Made by a program: the position numbers and the translations under genes. DNA of 64,000 nt from Ostrinia nubilalis. Lineage: Eukaryota > Arthropoda > Insecta > Lepidoptera > Crambidae. Location: assembly GCF_963855985.1 (NCBI RefSeq), contig NC_087118.1, positions 2,170,001 to 2,234,000 of the forward strand, read 5' to 3'. Below the pieces are notes generated by a model, which was not told where the DNA came from, did no database searches, and was given only the letters and a program-made list of their open reading frames with translations. The number at the start of each line of letters is the position of its first letter. Position 1 is the stretch's first letter. Shown here piece by piece: positions 44,043-54,591 of the stretch.

Positions 44043-44575
44043 TGTTGGCGATGGCCACACTGCTGCAAAACCTGTAAAATAAAACCTGAAAAATAAAGTA
44101 AAATCGTTAAAATATATTTCATTTGTGTATGTATAATAGCAAAATAAATAATGTAAAATAAAGGAAAACGAATATAGGAAGCACCTGATCACTTTTTGAC
44201 TTTATTTACACACCTTATCTTCTTGTACTTAAAACTAACAGATTAGGCGTCTTCATTTTGGTTAAAATCACTTACTATGGTCATTTCAGTAATCAATTAT
44301 AGTAAATAAGCAATGCAAACACTTACCTGTATGATGTACTTGTATTTACTTACCTTATGTACGTTCAGGACCCTTTGGTTATCAAGCTTTATTGTTATTT
44401 AATAAATGAGCGTATCTGGGGGGCAATCGTGCGGTGTTCCTAAAATCATTTTTACTTGACAGTCGCAACTCATCTTTGGTAGGGCCCGCACGCCTGCCGC
44501 CGGGATCGGTTTTCAAAACTAGACTTCAGTGTTTTCAGTTCTCTTTTCCTCACGCTGGCGACCACATCGTCTACA
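44043..44575 (+). repeat. Right LTR of the third BEL element
   Basis: 533 bp, TGTTGG...CTACA, followed by the duplicated CGGCC at 44576-44580. Confidence 0.9.
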
Positions 44576-44580
44576 CGGCC

Positions 44581-44880
44581 ATTGCGGCTTTGTTCCCCGA
44601 AACAAACTATGTGTACCAAGTCACAATAAACATTACCTACTTGTACAATTTCTTTAAACTTTCTCAAGTAATAATACCTACTTCATGGTGTTCTTCTATG
44701 CAATAAAAATATGTTGATTGATTTACATTAAGCAATGCTGTGTACCTACCTGACAACTGCTGGAACACAGTAATGCTGTCAACATTATTGTTATGGTGAC
44801 AGACTTTAGGAAGATAAAGGGGACTTAGGAGGAGAAGAAGGAGGAATATTTGGTTTATGTTCATTAAAACTTATTTATAA
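44581..44880 (+). repeat. Repeat family Y, left arm, second part
   Basis: Starts ATTGCGGCTTTGTTCCCCGA directly after the target duplication; matches the reversed copy at 46464-46758. Confidence 0.85.
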
Positions 44881-44884
44881 TCTA

Positions 44885-45194
44885 AATAATTATATAAAAG
44901 GAGAAACTGACTGACTGACTGACATATTAACGCACAGCCTAAACGGCTAAACGTAGGCACTTGAAATTTGGAAGGGACGTAGCTTAGGTACCGTAGAGGT
45001 GCACTAAGAAAGGAATTCCCGAAATTTCCACGAAAACGGGAATTAGCGGGAAAATCCTTTTGTATGAAAAATCTAAACCGCTTAAGTTAGACGCTTGAAA
45101 TTTGGCATGCATGTACCTACCTTAGTAAACTTAAAGCTTAGTTACAACAGGATATTGCAAAATTCCTACGGGAACGGGAGTTAGCGGGAAAAAA
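44885..45194 (-). mobile_element. Retroposon-like repeat R, minus-strand copy
   Basis: A (gact)n run at 44908-44924, then 'cgggaattagcgggaaaatc' and 'gggaacgggagttagcggga', the reverse of the blocks at 19201-19350. Confidence 0.7.
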
Positions 45195-45199
45195 CATTT

Positions 45200-45318
45200 C
45201 GATGGGTGCCTGGAATAAAGCCGCAATAGCCATAGCAGCAGTTTTCCGATTAAGTGATTTTAGTAAACTGCGGGTCCCTATACACCTCGATGGGTGCCTG
45301 GAATAAAGCCGCAATCGA
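45200..45318 (+). repeat. Two partial copies of repeat Y
   Basis: CGATGGGTGCCTGGAATAAA occurs at 45200 and again at 45288, the first copy running for ~88 bp and the second for ~27 bp. Confidence 0.8.
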
Positions 45319-46463
45319 CAAAACACAATTTTACAGGAGAAGAGATTTAGTGAAATTTTTGAATAATAACTAAACTACGAGGCGTATCCAAATGGTTTGT
45401 ATATCAAACGATGCGTTATTTTTTCTGGAGTAACATATAATGTGCATAAGGTTATAGTGCTTAGAATATACCTTAAAAAAGGTAGAAATACATATTGCCG
45501 CTTCATACATTGAAAGTCGGTTCCGTAAGAGTCCATTGTGGTTTTATTCCGGTAAAAAGTGCAAAAGTAATCATACAGCAATAGTGCATTGCAGCGTTGT
45601 GCGCTGATCTGAAGGATGTATGGCGAATACAGTAATAGCGGTTTGCTTGAATTTAATGATCGACTTGGAAAATGTACTGGTGAATGCTGTGTACATTATA
45701 TGTTCATATGGTCCGTATCGAAATGAGTACAAAGTTGAATATCTAGAGTGTTTCGTTAATATCTTTTTATAAAGTAGTGGAATTCATTAGTACATAATGA
45801 TAATATTATAATATTACACGCTTTTGCCCGCGGCTTTTTCGTAGTTTAGAAGTTATCAATAATTTTGTAACTTTTTTTCAATTTCATGACCTAGTAGGCT
45901 TTAAAAAAACTTATCTTTATTTCGGGTTGACTTATCTCAGATTTCTTTATTTTGACAATATCGCTATTAATTGCAAATGTTTGAAAAAAATATTCACCTT
46001 CCTATCTTTGATGCAAGATTCAAAATTTTTGCTAGAAACATAAAAAAAAATGCTTTTAGCAGAACATTCTCAAAATTTCAACTTAAATGTTTAAATAATA
46101 AAAAATGAGAACTTTCATAGGTCTAAAATAATTTTAAAAACTGCGCAGTTTTCTGGACATTCATAATAATAAAAAAAAACATGTACTTAATAGGCCACTA
46201 TTTTTGTAATCGCTCCACTAAAGTGGTAAGTCGCTAAATGTTTTTGACTTTCTTAAAGTGAATTAATATGGGCAATCTTCTAAGTTTACATTACGTAGAA
46301 CAGATTTAGAGACAATAACTGAACAGAACATGTTTTTATTCTCAGCAAGGAAGCTTTTGCCCTTTATCACACCTGGTGGAAACTGTGATCAGGCTCAAGG
46401 TAGAAGGAAACTTCAACTACAGAGAAACTATGGCTTCCTACTTCCAATGCCGAAACATATTGT
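45319..46463. other. No gene seen
   Basis: AT-rich spacer between the two Y arms. 'cgcttttgcccgcggctttt' at about 45821 resembles a dispersed moth repeat. No frame with features. Confidence 0.5.
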
Positions 46464-47000
46464 TATTATAAATAAGCTTTAATGAACATAAACCAAATAT
46501 CCCTCTTTCTTCTCTTCCTAAGTCCCCTTTATCTTTCTAAGTCTGTCGCCATAACAATAATGTTGACAGCATTACTGTGTTCCAGCAGTTGTCAGGTAGG
46601 TACACAGCATTGCTTAATGTAAATCCAATCAACATATTTTTATTGCATAGAAGAACACCATGAAGTATTATTACTTAAGAAAGTTTAAAGAAATTGTACA
46701 AGTAGATGTTTATTGTGACTTGGTACACATAGTTTGTTTCGGGGAACAAAGCCGCAATGGCCGTTACTTGTAGAAGTTTGAAATAAAACTTTTAACATTG
46801 AACATGCCACAATTATTCTGGTAAACAAATTTCCGGGAATAACGATTCAATATCCATAGTGCTTTTGGTAAATCAGCCAGTTTCAAAGATAAAATTCTGA
46901 AAAAAAATCACAAGGTGTATAGGGACCCCCAGATTACGAAAATCGCTTAATCGGAAAACTGCTGCTATGGCTATTGCGGCTTTATTCCAGGCACCCATCG
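46464..47000 (-). repeat. Repeat family Y, right arm (uninterrupted)
   Basis: 537-bp inverted copy of 31635-31883 plus 44581-44880, with the BEL target site CGGCC present once (46759-46763 on the complement). Confidence 0.9.
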
Positions 47001-47013
47001 ACCTGTTGAATTT

Positions 47014-47113
47014 TTTTTCAGAATTTTATCTTTGAAACTGCCTGATTTACCAAAAGCACTATGAATATTGAATCGTTATTCCTATTCATCATTTAAAATT
47101 TGTTGACCGGAAT
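47014..47113 (+). repeat. Partial plus-strand copy of repeat Y
   Basis: Matches 31747-31840 ('aaactgcctgatttaccaaa'), ending where the piggyBac element seems to begin. Confidence 0.65.
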
Positions 47114-47415
47114 ATTAACCCAGATGAGCCTGAAACTATTTTTACTTTAGAATTTTGAGATTTTTGGATATATGGGTTATTATGATCCCAGTACCCTACG
47201 AAAAATAATAAAAAAAAATTGTCACCTCCGGGAAAGCGGGAAAATGATGACCCATACATGGGTCGGTCGGCATAAATACTGCATTCTACTTACCTGTTAG
47301 GATCAATAAATAGATATTCAAATAAAACGCTTTTTAGCAATGAAACATGTATGTATTAGTATGAAAAGATATTTTTATTTATTTTATGACAATTATGTTA
47401 TTCTGTAACAGTATT
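47114..47415 (-). mobile_element. Presumed 3' end of the piggyBac element
   Basis: TTAACCCAGATGAGCC at about 47115 fits a TTAA target followed by a piggyBac-like terminus. 'gacccatacatgggtcggtc' at 47247 recurs, inverted, at about 63703-63724 near the far end of the rearranged block. Confidence 0.5.
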
Positions 47416-48346
47416 TTATATAGTGTGATAGTTAAAAAAACATTCTTTAGGATGTAAATGTATGTTGCACTTCACGCAAATGTAATTACAATTTTTTTTA
47501 CACATTTTGCATTTTAGAATCTTATTAACATAGTTGATTAGATGACCTATTTGATCGTATCTTGAATCTCCGAGGTGGCTTTTTGGTACAGGGCAAGGCC
47601 CACGTTTTTCACACCTTTTGAAAGTTTCTAATAAGGATCTTGTAACAGACCGGCGAAAACCTAGGTGATCAAGATCTCCACCATCAAGACGATATAATTG
47701 CCATGAATTATGTAGTGCCATATCAATACTATGACAGAATAACGGGATGTACCATTTTTTACCTCTGATGCAGGTTCGGTATAGGCCTATATTCTGATCT
47801 GAACGATCAACGCCTCCCATATTTTCATTATATAATTTGATAATGTGTGGTTGGTCAATGTTGATGTACTTTTTCAAATTTTGGGAGAAACGCTTCGTTG
47901 TTTGCAACGGTTCAATAGACTCGGCATTTGAGGCAACAGTCACAACACTGTTGTCGTTCCACTTGCAAACAAGTATCTGTTCCTCTAAGCTTGCCTTGAA
48001 GGCAAAACTGCCGCGATCAGTTTTCTTGAAATCCTGGTTAGTGGGCAAAGGACATTTTGAGGTACGATTTTCACGAACCGTGCCAGTTGCTTTCAAATTT
48101 CTGTTTTTCAATTCGTGTAAAAGCGGGATCGAGGTGAAATAATTATCAAAGAAAAGATGATAAACACTGTCGGGGTACATTGTCTGAAGGAAATTTGCAT
48201 ACTGCAAAATAACACTACCACCTAGTCCAAATTTCTTATAAATAGATGGTAACTGAGCAGACTTTCCTTGGTAAGGGTCAAACCAAATCACATAGCCTAG
48301 TCTTGTAGCCCCAACCCAATACTTGTATCCCCATGTAATCGGTTTA
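47416..48346 (-). pseudogene. piggyBac transposase, C-terminal two thirds
   Basis: Reads KPITWGYKYWVGATRLGYVI, YHLFFDNYFTSIPLLHEL (second catalytic Asp of the DDD core), RENRTSKCPL, then NMGGVDRSDQNIGLYRT (third Asp) and a C-terminal cysteine-rich domain (CKMCKKNCNYICVKCNIHLH) that binds the element's ends. The protein cuts and reinserts DNA at TTAA. The piece upstream of KPITWG, with the first catalytic Asp, is separated: the frame runs into an errantivirus-type LTR at 48351. The adjoining coding bit, EIPYYGGHSCKQFIRG, is at 58540-58593 on the opposite strand. The codons past 48350 in the same frame are LTR sequence, not transposase. Confidence 0.92.
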
Positions 48347-48350
48347 CCCC

Positions 48351-48503
48351 TGTTATACGGTAAGTTTGAAAACACTTTTAAAAATAAAAGTTTTATTGAT
48401 TTTAACACTTATTAATTTGTTTACAAATGTTTGGATTTAGACTTAGATTTAGTACAGAATTATGATGTGACTTGTGTCGATGTAGAATTATAACTGACTG
48501 CAT

Positions 48504-48505
<2 letters not shown>
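48351..48505 (-). repeat. Errantivirus-like 3' LTR, terminal part
   Basis: Matches 59685-59839 reversed; the LTR ends CCGTATAACA at 48351, followed on the minus strand by GGGG (48347-48350), the target duplication. It is cut at 48506 by a LINE and continues at 54161. Confidence 0.9.

Positions 48506-48566
<61 letters not shown>
48506..48566 (-). other. Poly(A) tail of the LINE
   Basis: 61 consecutive T on the plus strand, next to the target duplication. Confidence 0.95.
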
Positions 48567-48567
<1 letters not shown>

Positions 48568-48915
48568 AAGGGACGCGCGCTAGTAGCTTGAGGAGCTTTT
48601 CCAGCTTCACCGGGCAGAGTGGCGAGTACAGAAGGTACTCTAGCCGTTTGGCGATCGTCGGTGCGCGTGCCGACGAGGCCGAGTGTGGGCTTCGCGAAGC
48701 GAAGCCCAGGCTCGTCCGCGTCGGTCGCAGACCGACGTTCGCGATCGGGCCGTATCGAGCGCATAAGGCGCCCGATCAGTGGCGAACCCAATTAGAGGGT
48801 TGCCCACCGCGGTGTTGGACCAAAGTCCAGCCTACGGCGGGCTCACTCTAAATGGGCCCGATCGAGGGGACTACGGGCGCGGCCTGAGGGCGCCACGGTA
48901 GGCTCGGACCTCGGC

Positions 48916-51852
48916 TCAGGCCGTGTCCGGGGGACGGATAGGGGAGAACCGGCCCGGTACATGTCTGTACCGTCCGAAATGGAAAGCAGGGCCTCGTACT
49001 CGCCGGCGAGTACGGTGTAACGAGCTACTGTGTTGTGGAGTAGTTGGCGTGCTTAAGGCAGTGATGTCTGTGTTAAGAAATTCGGTAATAGGATCGTCCG
49101 GGTCGTCTAGGACATGCCTAGGTCGTCGGTATTGGGCAGCGACATCTTTCTGGGGTGTATACGTGGCGGCGCTAACGATAAGAGGGTTCTTGTGGTTGAT
49201 CGCTTTATCAAAGTAGCGGCGAGAGGCTTCTTTCATAAAGTGATCAATCGATGGGATCTCAAAATCTCTATGGAGATTCGTATTACGCACGAACCACGGG
49301 GCATCCGCGGCTCGGCGTAAGAATTTGTTTTGGAGGGTCTGGAATTTCTTAAGGTCTGTGCAGGAAGTGTGAGCAAACACCGGACTGGCGTAAGTCAACA
49401 CTGGACGGATGCAGGTTTTGTAAATTGTCAACTTATTTCTAAGTGACAATTTACTTTTCCTTCCAACTAGGTGGTAGAGTCGGTGGATGTAGTGGTTCGC
49501 ACGGCTCAAGACGCGTCTGAGGTGCGGAGCGAACGATAATCTCTGGTCGAGGGTGACACCTAAGTACTTGGCCTCACTTTTCCAAGGAATAGTTTGGTCA
49601 AATAAGGTGAGATGGGTGGGGACATTAGGACGAGTGCGAACCGGAGGACGTTTCGCAGACAAAGCCCTAGAAAAGTACACTGCTGCACTTTTTTCGGGAT
49701 TTACCTCGATACGCCACTTCCTGAACCATTCGCCTAATTGTGTGACTGCGCGTTGGAGCGCCAAGATGACGTAATTCCGATTACGTCCGGACTTGTAGAG
49801 TGCGGTGTCGTCCGCAAAGAGGGCTAAATCCGTATTCGGATATTTGGGGATGTCATTGACGTACAATGAAAAGAGGATGGGCGAGAGCACGGAGCCCTGG
49901 GGGACTCCGGCTCTTATGGGGCGGGGGGAGGAGAGGGAGCCATCTACTCGGTAACGAAAGGTGCGATTCGATAAAAAGTCACGTAAGATGTGCACGAGAC
50001 TGTCCGGCACACCGAGTTCGTAAAGCTTGTAAATCAAGCCGTTGTGCCAGACTTTATCGAATGCCTTCGCTACGTCGAAGAATAACACTCCTGTCCCTAC
50101 GGGTGGCTTAGCAGTGAGGCCGCTAAGTATATGCTCCGTTAAGCGGTGCACCTGTTGTACGCAGGAATGTGAGGCGCGGAAGCCAAACTGTTCGTTTATT
50201 AAGAGATTATTAGAAAAAACATAATCTCTTAATCGAGAGACAATTATACGTTCGTATAACTTACCCATGGTCTTTAAGAGACTGATGGGTCTGTAGCTTG
50301 TGGGGTCAGCCAGTTTCTTACCGGGCTTCGGGATGCCAATGACTTCTGCTTCTTTCCACGCGTCGGGAAAGATGCAGTGAGACATGGCCGCGTTGAATAT
50401 AACAACCAAGAGGTATACTAGGGGGGCGGGCAGGGCGCGTAAGACTCTATTAGAGATACGGTCCGGGCCGGGGGCTTTGTTGGGACGGAAACCTTTGATT
50501 ATCGTTCGCACCTCGTCGACGTTGGTCGGGTCTAGGGTTGTGGTCGGAGGGAGGGCGGCTCTACGTTCGACTTCGCTGTCCACCATGCGGAGGTGGGCAG
50601 AGTCTACTGGGAGGGTACTGGGGGAGCACTGTGCTTCTAGACTGTCGGCTAGACATTCGGCTTTGGCGTCGTCGTCAAATGCAAGCGTTTGATCGGGACG
50701 TAAAAGCGGTGGCGTGGACGCTACGGTGTCGGACTTAAAGGCTCTCGTCAACTTCCAATAGGCTTGGTGAGATGGCGAGATTTCTTTAAGTAGATCATCC
50801 CACTGATTGTTACGGAGTTCCGCGATACGAGCCTTGACAGCGCGCTGTAAGGAACGTAGGCGGACTCTGTTTTCCTCGGTTGGATAAGCGTCATAATCGC
50901 GAGTGGCTGCGTTCTTTGCCCTCAATAGTTCTCGCGCGTCGTCCGGCAACCTGAGACGGTGGTTAGCCATCGCAGGCACTTGCCTAGACGAGTCGCCGAT
51001 GGCGACCGAAATGTGACTAGTGAGCGCATCGATCGCGTGAATAGTTTCGTGAGGCGAAACTATATCGTCGGGGATTGAGGACAGTTGTGGGCTCTGACAG
51101 TTCCCAAGTTTTACCTTGAGTTTGTCCCAGTCCACAATTGTCTTCATAGTGGGTGTAGACTCAGGAGAGCCTAGTTGTAGTACGACCGGGCGATGGTCAG
51201 AAGTGAGCGCGTGCATGGTTTCTATAGAGTGTAGGCGGAGGCCTATATTCTTTAGAATTGCCATGTCCAGAATGTCGGGCCGATGCTCGACATTGTAAGG
51301 ATAGTGAGTGGGCGTCATAGGGACTAAGATGTCAAAGATGAGTTCCTCAGAGAGTTCGCTTAACATGTTGCCATTGGCAGTGGATGTTACGCAACCCCAA
51401 TGAGTGTGTTTGCTATTAAAGTCGCCGCCAAGAATGACTGCACTATTCATAGCAAAGAGGGCCTGAAAGTCGCTCCTTAAGGGAGTCTTGTTCGGGGAGA
51501 GGTAAACCGAGCCGATGAGGATGGGCTCGTGTCCAGTCATGGCTAGCCGACAGAGTGAGACTTCTAGGTTAGAGAGAGAAGGGGGATCGACTAGAGCACA
51601 GTGCAGAGAACGCTTATAATAAATAAGCGTGCCGCCGCCACGTGTGGGCCTATCGTGTCTAATGATATTGTAGTTCGCTATCCTAGGATTGCGAATAGAG
51701 GGTGTTAGGAGGGTCTCTTGAACCAGAAAGATGTCGACCTGGTGGTCGGTAAGGAACTGAGTAACCTCGTCCTTCTGCTGTCTAAGACCGTTAGCGTTGA
51801 AAAATGCTAAGGTGATTGACCGGGGTTTGATCCTAGCGGTGGGATTAGCCAT
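48916..51852 (-). CDS. LINE ORF2: APE endonuclease and reverse transcriptase
   Basis: Starts at the ATG at 51852, which overlaps the ORF1 stop as TAATG. Endonuclease blocks: AFFNANGLRQQKDEV, VQETLL, GGGTLIYYKR, LGGDFNSKHTHWGC, SDHRPVVLQL. RT blocks: GFRPNKAPGPDRI, SYRPISLLKTMGKLYERI, FFDVAKAFDKVWH, AGVPQGSVLSPILFS, the catalytic LFADDTALY near residue 665 (counting from the ATG), KYLGVTLD, then a C-terminal domain (YASPVFAHTSC). About 978 residues, normal for Jockey-clade ORF2, with no stop. It would nick the target and reverse-transcribe the LINE RNA there. The 33 bases upstream of the ATG in the same frame are not needed. Confidence 0.95.
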   Translation of the reverse strand: MANPTARIKPRSITLAFFNANGLRQQKDEVTQFLTDHQVDIFLVQETLLTPSIRNPRIANYNIIRHDRPTRGGGTLIYYKRSLHCALVDPPSLSNLEVSLCRLAMTGHEPILIGSVYLSPNKTPLRSDFQALFAMNSAVILGGDFNSKHTHWGCVTSTANGNMLSELSEELIFDILVPMTPTHYPYNVEHRPDILDMAILKNIGLRLHSIETMHALTSDHRPVVLQLGSPESTPTMKTIVDWDKLKVKLGNCQSPQLSSIPDDIVSPHETIHAIDALTSHISVAIGDSSRQVPAMANHRLRLPDDARELLRAKNAATRDYDAYPTEENRVRLRSLQRAVKARIAELRNNQWDDLLKEISPSHQAYWKLTRAFKSDTVASTPPLLRPDQTLAFDDDAKAECLADSLEAQCSPSTLPVDSAHLRMVDSEVERRAALPPTTTLDPTNVDEVRTIIKGFRPNKAPGPDRISNRVLRALPAPLVYLLVVIFNAAMSHCIFPDAWKEAEVIGIPKPGKKLADPTSYRPISLLKTMGKLYERIIVSRLRDYVFSNNLLINEQFGFRASHSCVQQVHRLTEHILSGLTAKPPVGTGVLFFDVAKAFDKVWHNGLIYKLYELGVPDSLVHILRDFLSNRTFRYRVDGSLSSPRPIRAGVPQGSVLSPILFSLYVNDIPKYPNTDLALFADDTALYKSGRNRNYVILALQRAVTQLGEWFRKWRIEVNPEKSAAVYFSRALSAKRPPVRTRPNVPTHLTLFDQTIPWKSEAKYLGVTLDQRLSFAPHLRRVLSRANHYIHRLYHLVGRKSKLSLRNKLTIYKTCIRPVLTYASPVFAHTSCTDLKKFQTLQNKFLRRAADAPWFVRNTNLHRDFEIPSIDHFMKEASRRYFDKAINHKNPLIVSAATYTPQKDVAAQYRRPRHVLDDPDDPITEFLNTDITALSTPTTPQHSSSLHRTRRRVRGPAFHFGRYRHVPGRFSPIRPPDTA

Positions 51853-53453
51853 TACGGAGCGTGGAAAGAGGAGATAGCGTAGCAAAAGTCTACGTGTTCG
51901 GCGAGGATAGATAACCTATCCATGATGTTGCCTTCGCCATTAGTCGCGCGCAGTTTTGCGGCGATCACAAACATCTCGCCGACATTAATTTGGCCAAAGA
52001 AGTCTCTGACCAACTTAATGTCAGCCGCAGGTGAATGTGTAGGCTGGGGCTTGGCCTGAGGGGCCGGGACTTTGTGGGCTGGTGCCTTAGGGGCAGGGGG
52101 ACTTGGGTTAGGCGCCTGTTGGGTAGGTGCCTTTGGCGTAGCCTTAGGGGCTGGGTGGGGTTGAGGAGCCTGCTGGAGCGCGGGTGGGGCCACAGCTGTT
52201 TGGGTGGGTGTGGGAGTAAGGCTGGCAGCCTGGGTGTAGGCCAGAGGCCTAGCCCAAGCATTGGGCCTGTTGGGGCGGAGGCTAGGAGCCTCATTTGCTA
52301 CCGCAAAGTTGCGAGTAGCATTGATCTGCCTGGGGGCAGAGGGGATGGGGGCACGCGGCTGAGTGCGTGGGGCCCGGGGACAACCGCGATAATTCGCGGG
52401 ATGACCCTGGCTACCACACAGTATGCAGCTCGGTGGTTCGGTGGCTGTGGCCTTGTCACGGACACAGTCGGCTGTGCCGTGATCGCCTAGGCACTTAACG
52501 CACCTAGGACGGGCGTGACAATTACGGGCAGCGTGCCCGTAATGTTGACAGCGGTGGCACTGGCCGGGAGCGCCGCGCTTACGGGGTGGCTCGACTTTGA
52601 GCCCGGAGATAAAGCAAACCGATTTCAAATTGAAAATCGATTTTGCTTCATCGGAATAGTCCAAGACTACTTGGACAAGGTCAAATGGTTCACGAGTACG
52701 AGTCCTGTACAGACGATGAACCTGTTTGACAGGGAAGTTTTGGGCCTTGAGGTCGGCCAAGATGGAGGCGGAGTCTAGCTCCTTGGGAAGGCCACGGATA
52801 ACAACCCGCAGCTCCCTTTCCTCCTCGCGGGGGAAAGTATGATAACCGATACGGTTTTCATCTAGGAATCGTGTTAGGGCTCGGTGCTCGTCCGAGGTGG
52901 ACAAGGACACCTTAATACCTACGTTGCACGACTTAGCGTGCGAGAAGTTAATGTGACGCTCCTTGAGCGCGCCGGAAATCTTGTTCCAGGATGCCTTGTC
53001 CTGGACAAAGACTGGGGGGACTCTGACAGTCCGCCCGGTGCTCGACTGCGAGCCGGAGGGCTGGGAAGATTGCGAGGGCTGAGAGAGGCCTGAGTTGGCC
53101 TTCAGCGCCTTCGCAGGGGGGGAAGGAGGGGGAGAGGCCGCGGATTTGCGGGTCCTCTTCGGACGACTGACGGTGGTGAAGCCACCGTCATCGGCGTCTG
53201 AGACAGAGTCACATTCCATGTCCCTACTGGGGGCATGGGATTGGTGCTCTATGATAATAGAGTGCTCGTTCGTGAGCGGGATTGGTAGCGGGGCCGAGTT
53301 AGGATCGCTCATGGCGTCCTCGGGACATGACGGGGAAGCAGGCTCCTCATAGACGGAGCTTGCGAGGGATTTTCCCCGTATGTGGGCTTTAAATCCGGAG
53401 AGGACCTCCGGGTGAGTGGCCCGGAGGAACTTTAAGAGTTCCTCCGTGTCCAT
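51852..53453 (-). CDS. LINE ORF1: gag-like RNA-binding protein with zinc knuckles
   Basis: I place the start at the ATG at 53453 (gccATGg context, MDTEELLKFLRATHPEVLSG) rather than at upstream non-ATG codons. An N-terminal region with acid and serine-rich stretches is followed by a fold typical of Jockey ORF1 (RELRVVIRGLPKELDSASIL) and three CCHC-type knuckles (CHRCQHYGHAARNC, CVKCLGDHGTADC, CILCGSQGHPANYRGC). Then comes a proline/alanine/lysine-rich linker (APNPSPPAPKAPAHKVPAPQ) and a short C-terminal helix. It packages the LINE RNA. The TAA at 51852-51854 overlaps the ORF2 ATG, suggesting coupled translation, as reported for the Bombyx SART1 element. Confidence 0.93.
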   Translation of the reverse strand: MDTEELLKFLRATHPEVLSGFKAHIRGKSLASSVYEEPASPSCPEDAMSDPNSAPLPIPLTNEHSIIIEHQSHAPSRDMECDSVSDADDGGFTTVSRPKRTRKSAASPPPSPPAKALKANSGLSQPSQSSQPSGSQSSTGRTVRVPPVFVQDKASWNKISGALKERHINFSHAKSCNVGIKVSLSTSDEHRALTRFLDENRIGYHTFPREEERELRVVIRGLPKELDSASILADLKAQNFPVKQVHRLYRTRTREPFDLVQVVLDYSDEAKSIFNLKSVCFISGLKVEPPRKRGAPGQCHRCQHYGHAARNCHARPRCVKCLGDHGTADCVRDKATATEPPSCILCGSQGHPANYRGCPRAPRTQPRAPIPSAPRQINATRNFAVANEAPSLRPNRPNAWARPLAYTQAASLTPTPTQTAVAPPALQQAPQPHPAPKATPKAPTQQAPNPSPPAPKAPAHKVPAPQAKPQPTHSPAADIKLVRDFFGQINVGEMFVIAAKLRATNGEGNIMDRLSILAEHVDFCYAISSFHAP

Positions 53454-54149
53454 GGCATGGAGTTGAGATTCGCGACGCGTGAATCTACACCGGTTCGCAA
53501 GTCGCAACCACCGAGAAGAGCCGGCAAGAAACTCGGTGGTTATAGCGGTGTGTAAGTCCCGCACAGTCGGTGTAAACCGTGCGGGGTGAGTGGGAAAAGT
53601 GTGCCCTAACCAATGTAACTACGCCGCAACGTAGCAACGCCGCGACGTAGGGTGAGTACCTACTCCTAGCAGTCCTTCAGGAGGGCCCCGGTTGCAAAAA
53701 CAACCAGGGATACGCTCCTTCAGGGATGGAAAGTAGGGAGGGGTAGGGGGGGTCACGCCCGGCAGTGAAAAGACTGTGAAACCGAGTGTCTCAAGGGCGA
53801 GGAGGAACGCCTCACCCTCTCAAACGTGCCTTCCAGGAGGCCAAGGTTCACAGCCTAATATACCGGCGGCGGCAGGAAATTTCAGCGCCTTGAAAAAGGC
53901 ACTGTCGGTCGCTCCCAATCGAACCGAACCGCCTTTAGAAAGGCGTTTAACTACGCTTGTTCGTTATCACCGTTAGGTATCCCAAGCGCAGCCGCGGGCA
54001 AGCCACGTAATTGTGACAAAACACCACAGAAACAAGACTCGCAGAGCGAGGGCGATAAGCTCGAGGAACTCGGAGCGCAGCGCATGCGAGCGGGCGGGCG
54101 AGGCGTAGCGCACGTCCGTACCGTGCGAGCGATGCGAAGCGAATCGCTG
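53454..54149 (-). promoter_or_regulatory. 5' leader of the LINE
   Basis: GC-rich, about 700 bp, from the target duplication to the ORF1 ATG; an internal promoter is expected in this class but I cannot point to a motif. Confidence 0.5.
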
Positions 54150-54160
54150 TGACTGCATCA

Positions 54161-54579
54161 CAGGACGATTGGGATTTTTATACCCTGATGTCCTGAGACT
54201 TTAGGCTTAATGAGTACACAAAACATTAGGTAATGATCTAATTACTTAATATCGTACAAAGGTTGTGAGTTTTGTCAATAAAGTAATTGATAAATGAGTG
54301 TACAGAATATTACTAATCGTGAGAACATCAATTAACATTAATTTAGATATCCTAATGATTACAAAGGTTGAGATTAATAAATATAATTAGTAAGTTAAAC
54401 AAACAATACATTAAGAGTTTTGAGAATAGTAAACATAATTAGTAAGTTATACAAACAATATTAAACATAATTATACAAACAATGTATTAAGAATTTATGA
54501 TACACAAGTTTATAGAAGATAATAATTATAGGTATATTGGGTATGATATAACAATAGGTATATTGGGTATGATATAACA
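54161..54579 (-). repeat. Errantivirus-like 3' LTR, first part
   Basis: Starts TGTTATATCATACCC at 54579 on the minus strand, with a tandem repeat of 'ttgttatatcataccc' units, and continues at 48505 past the LINE. A total of about 574 bp agrees with the plus-strand LTR (58594-59839 without its insert). Confidence 0.9.
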
Positions 54580-54591
54580 CCTCCCCCCTTA
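54580..54591 (-). promoter_or_regulatory. Polypurine tract of the errantivirus-like element
   Basis: AAGGGGGGAGG directly precedes the LTR on the minus strand and overlaps the env stop codon. Confidence 0.85.

Larger units (their letters stand above)
48506..54149 (-). mobile_element. Full-length Jockey-like LINE (5.64 kb) with both frames open
   Basis: Poly(A) tail seen as 61 T at 48506-48566, two intact frames, a 5' leader of about 700 bp and an 11-bp target duplication TGACTGCATCA (48495-48505 and 54150-54160). It is inserted in the errantivirus-like LTR; the LTR reads on across it. GC-rich compared with its surroundings. Nothing visible prevents activity. Confidence 0.95.

Noticed and set aside
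48347..48408. N-terminus of the piggyBac frame at 48408
   Set aside because: These codons are read from the inserted LTR.
49866..50738. Plus-strand frames opposite the LINE RT
   Set aside because: Antisense shadows; no domain of their own.
52035..53352. Several plus-strand frames of 85-151 codons
   Set aside because: Antisense shadows of the GC-rich LINE ORF1.
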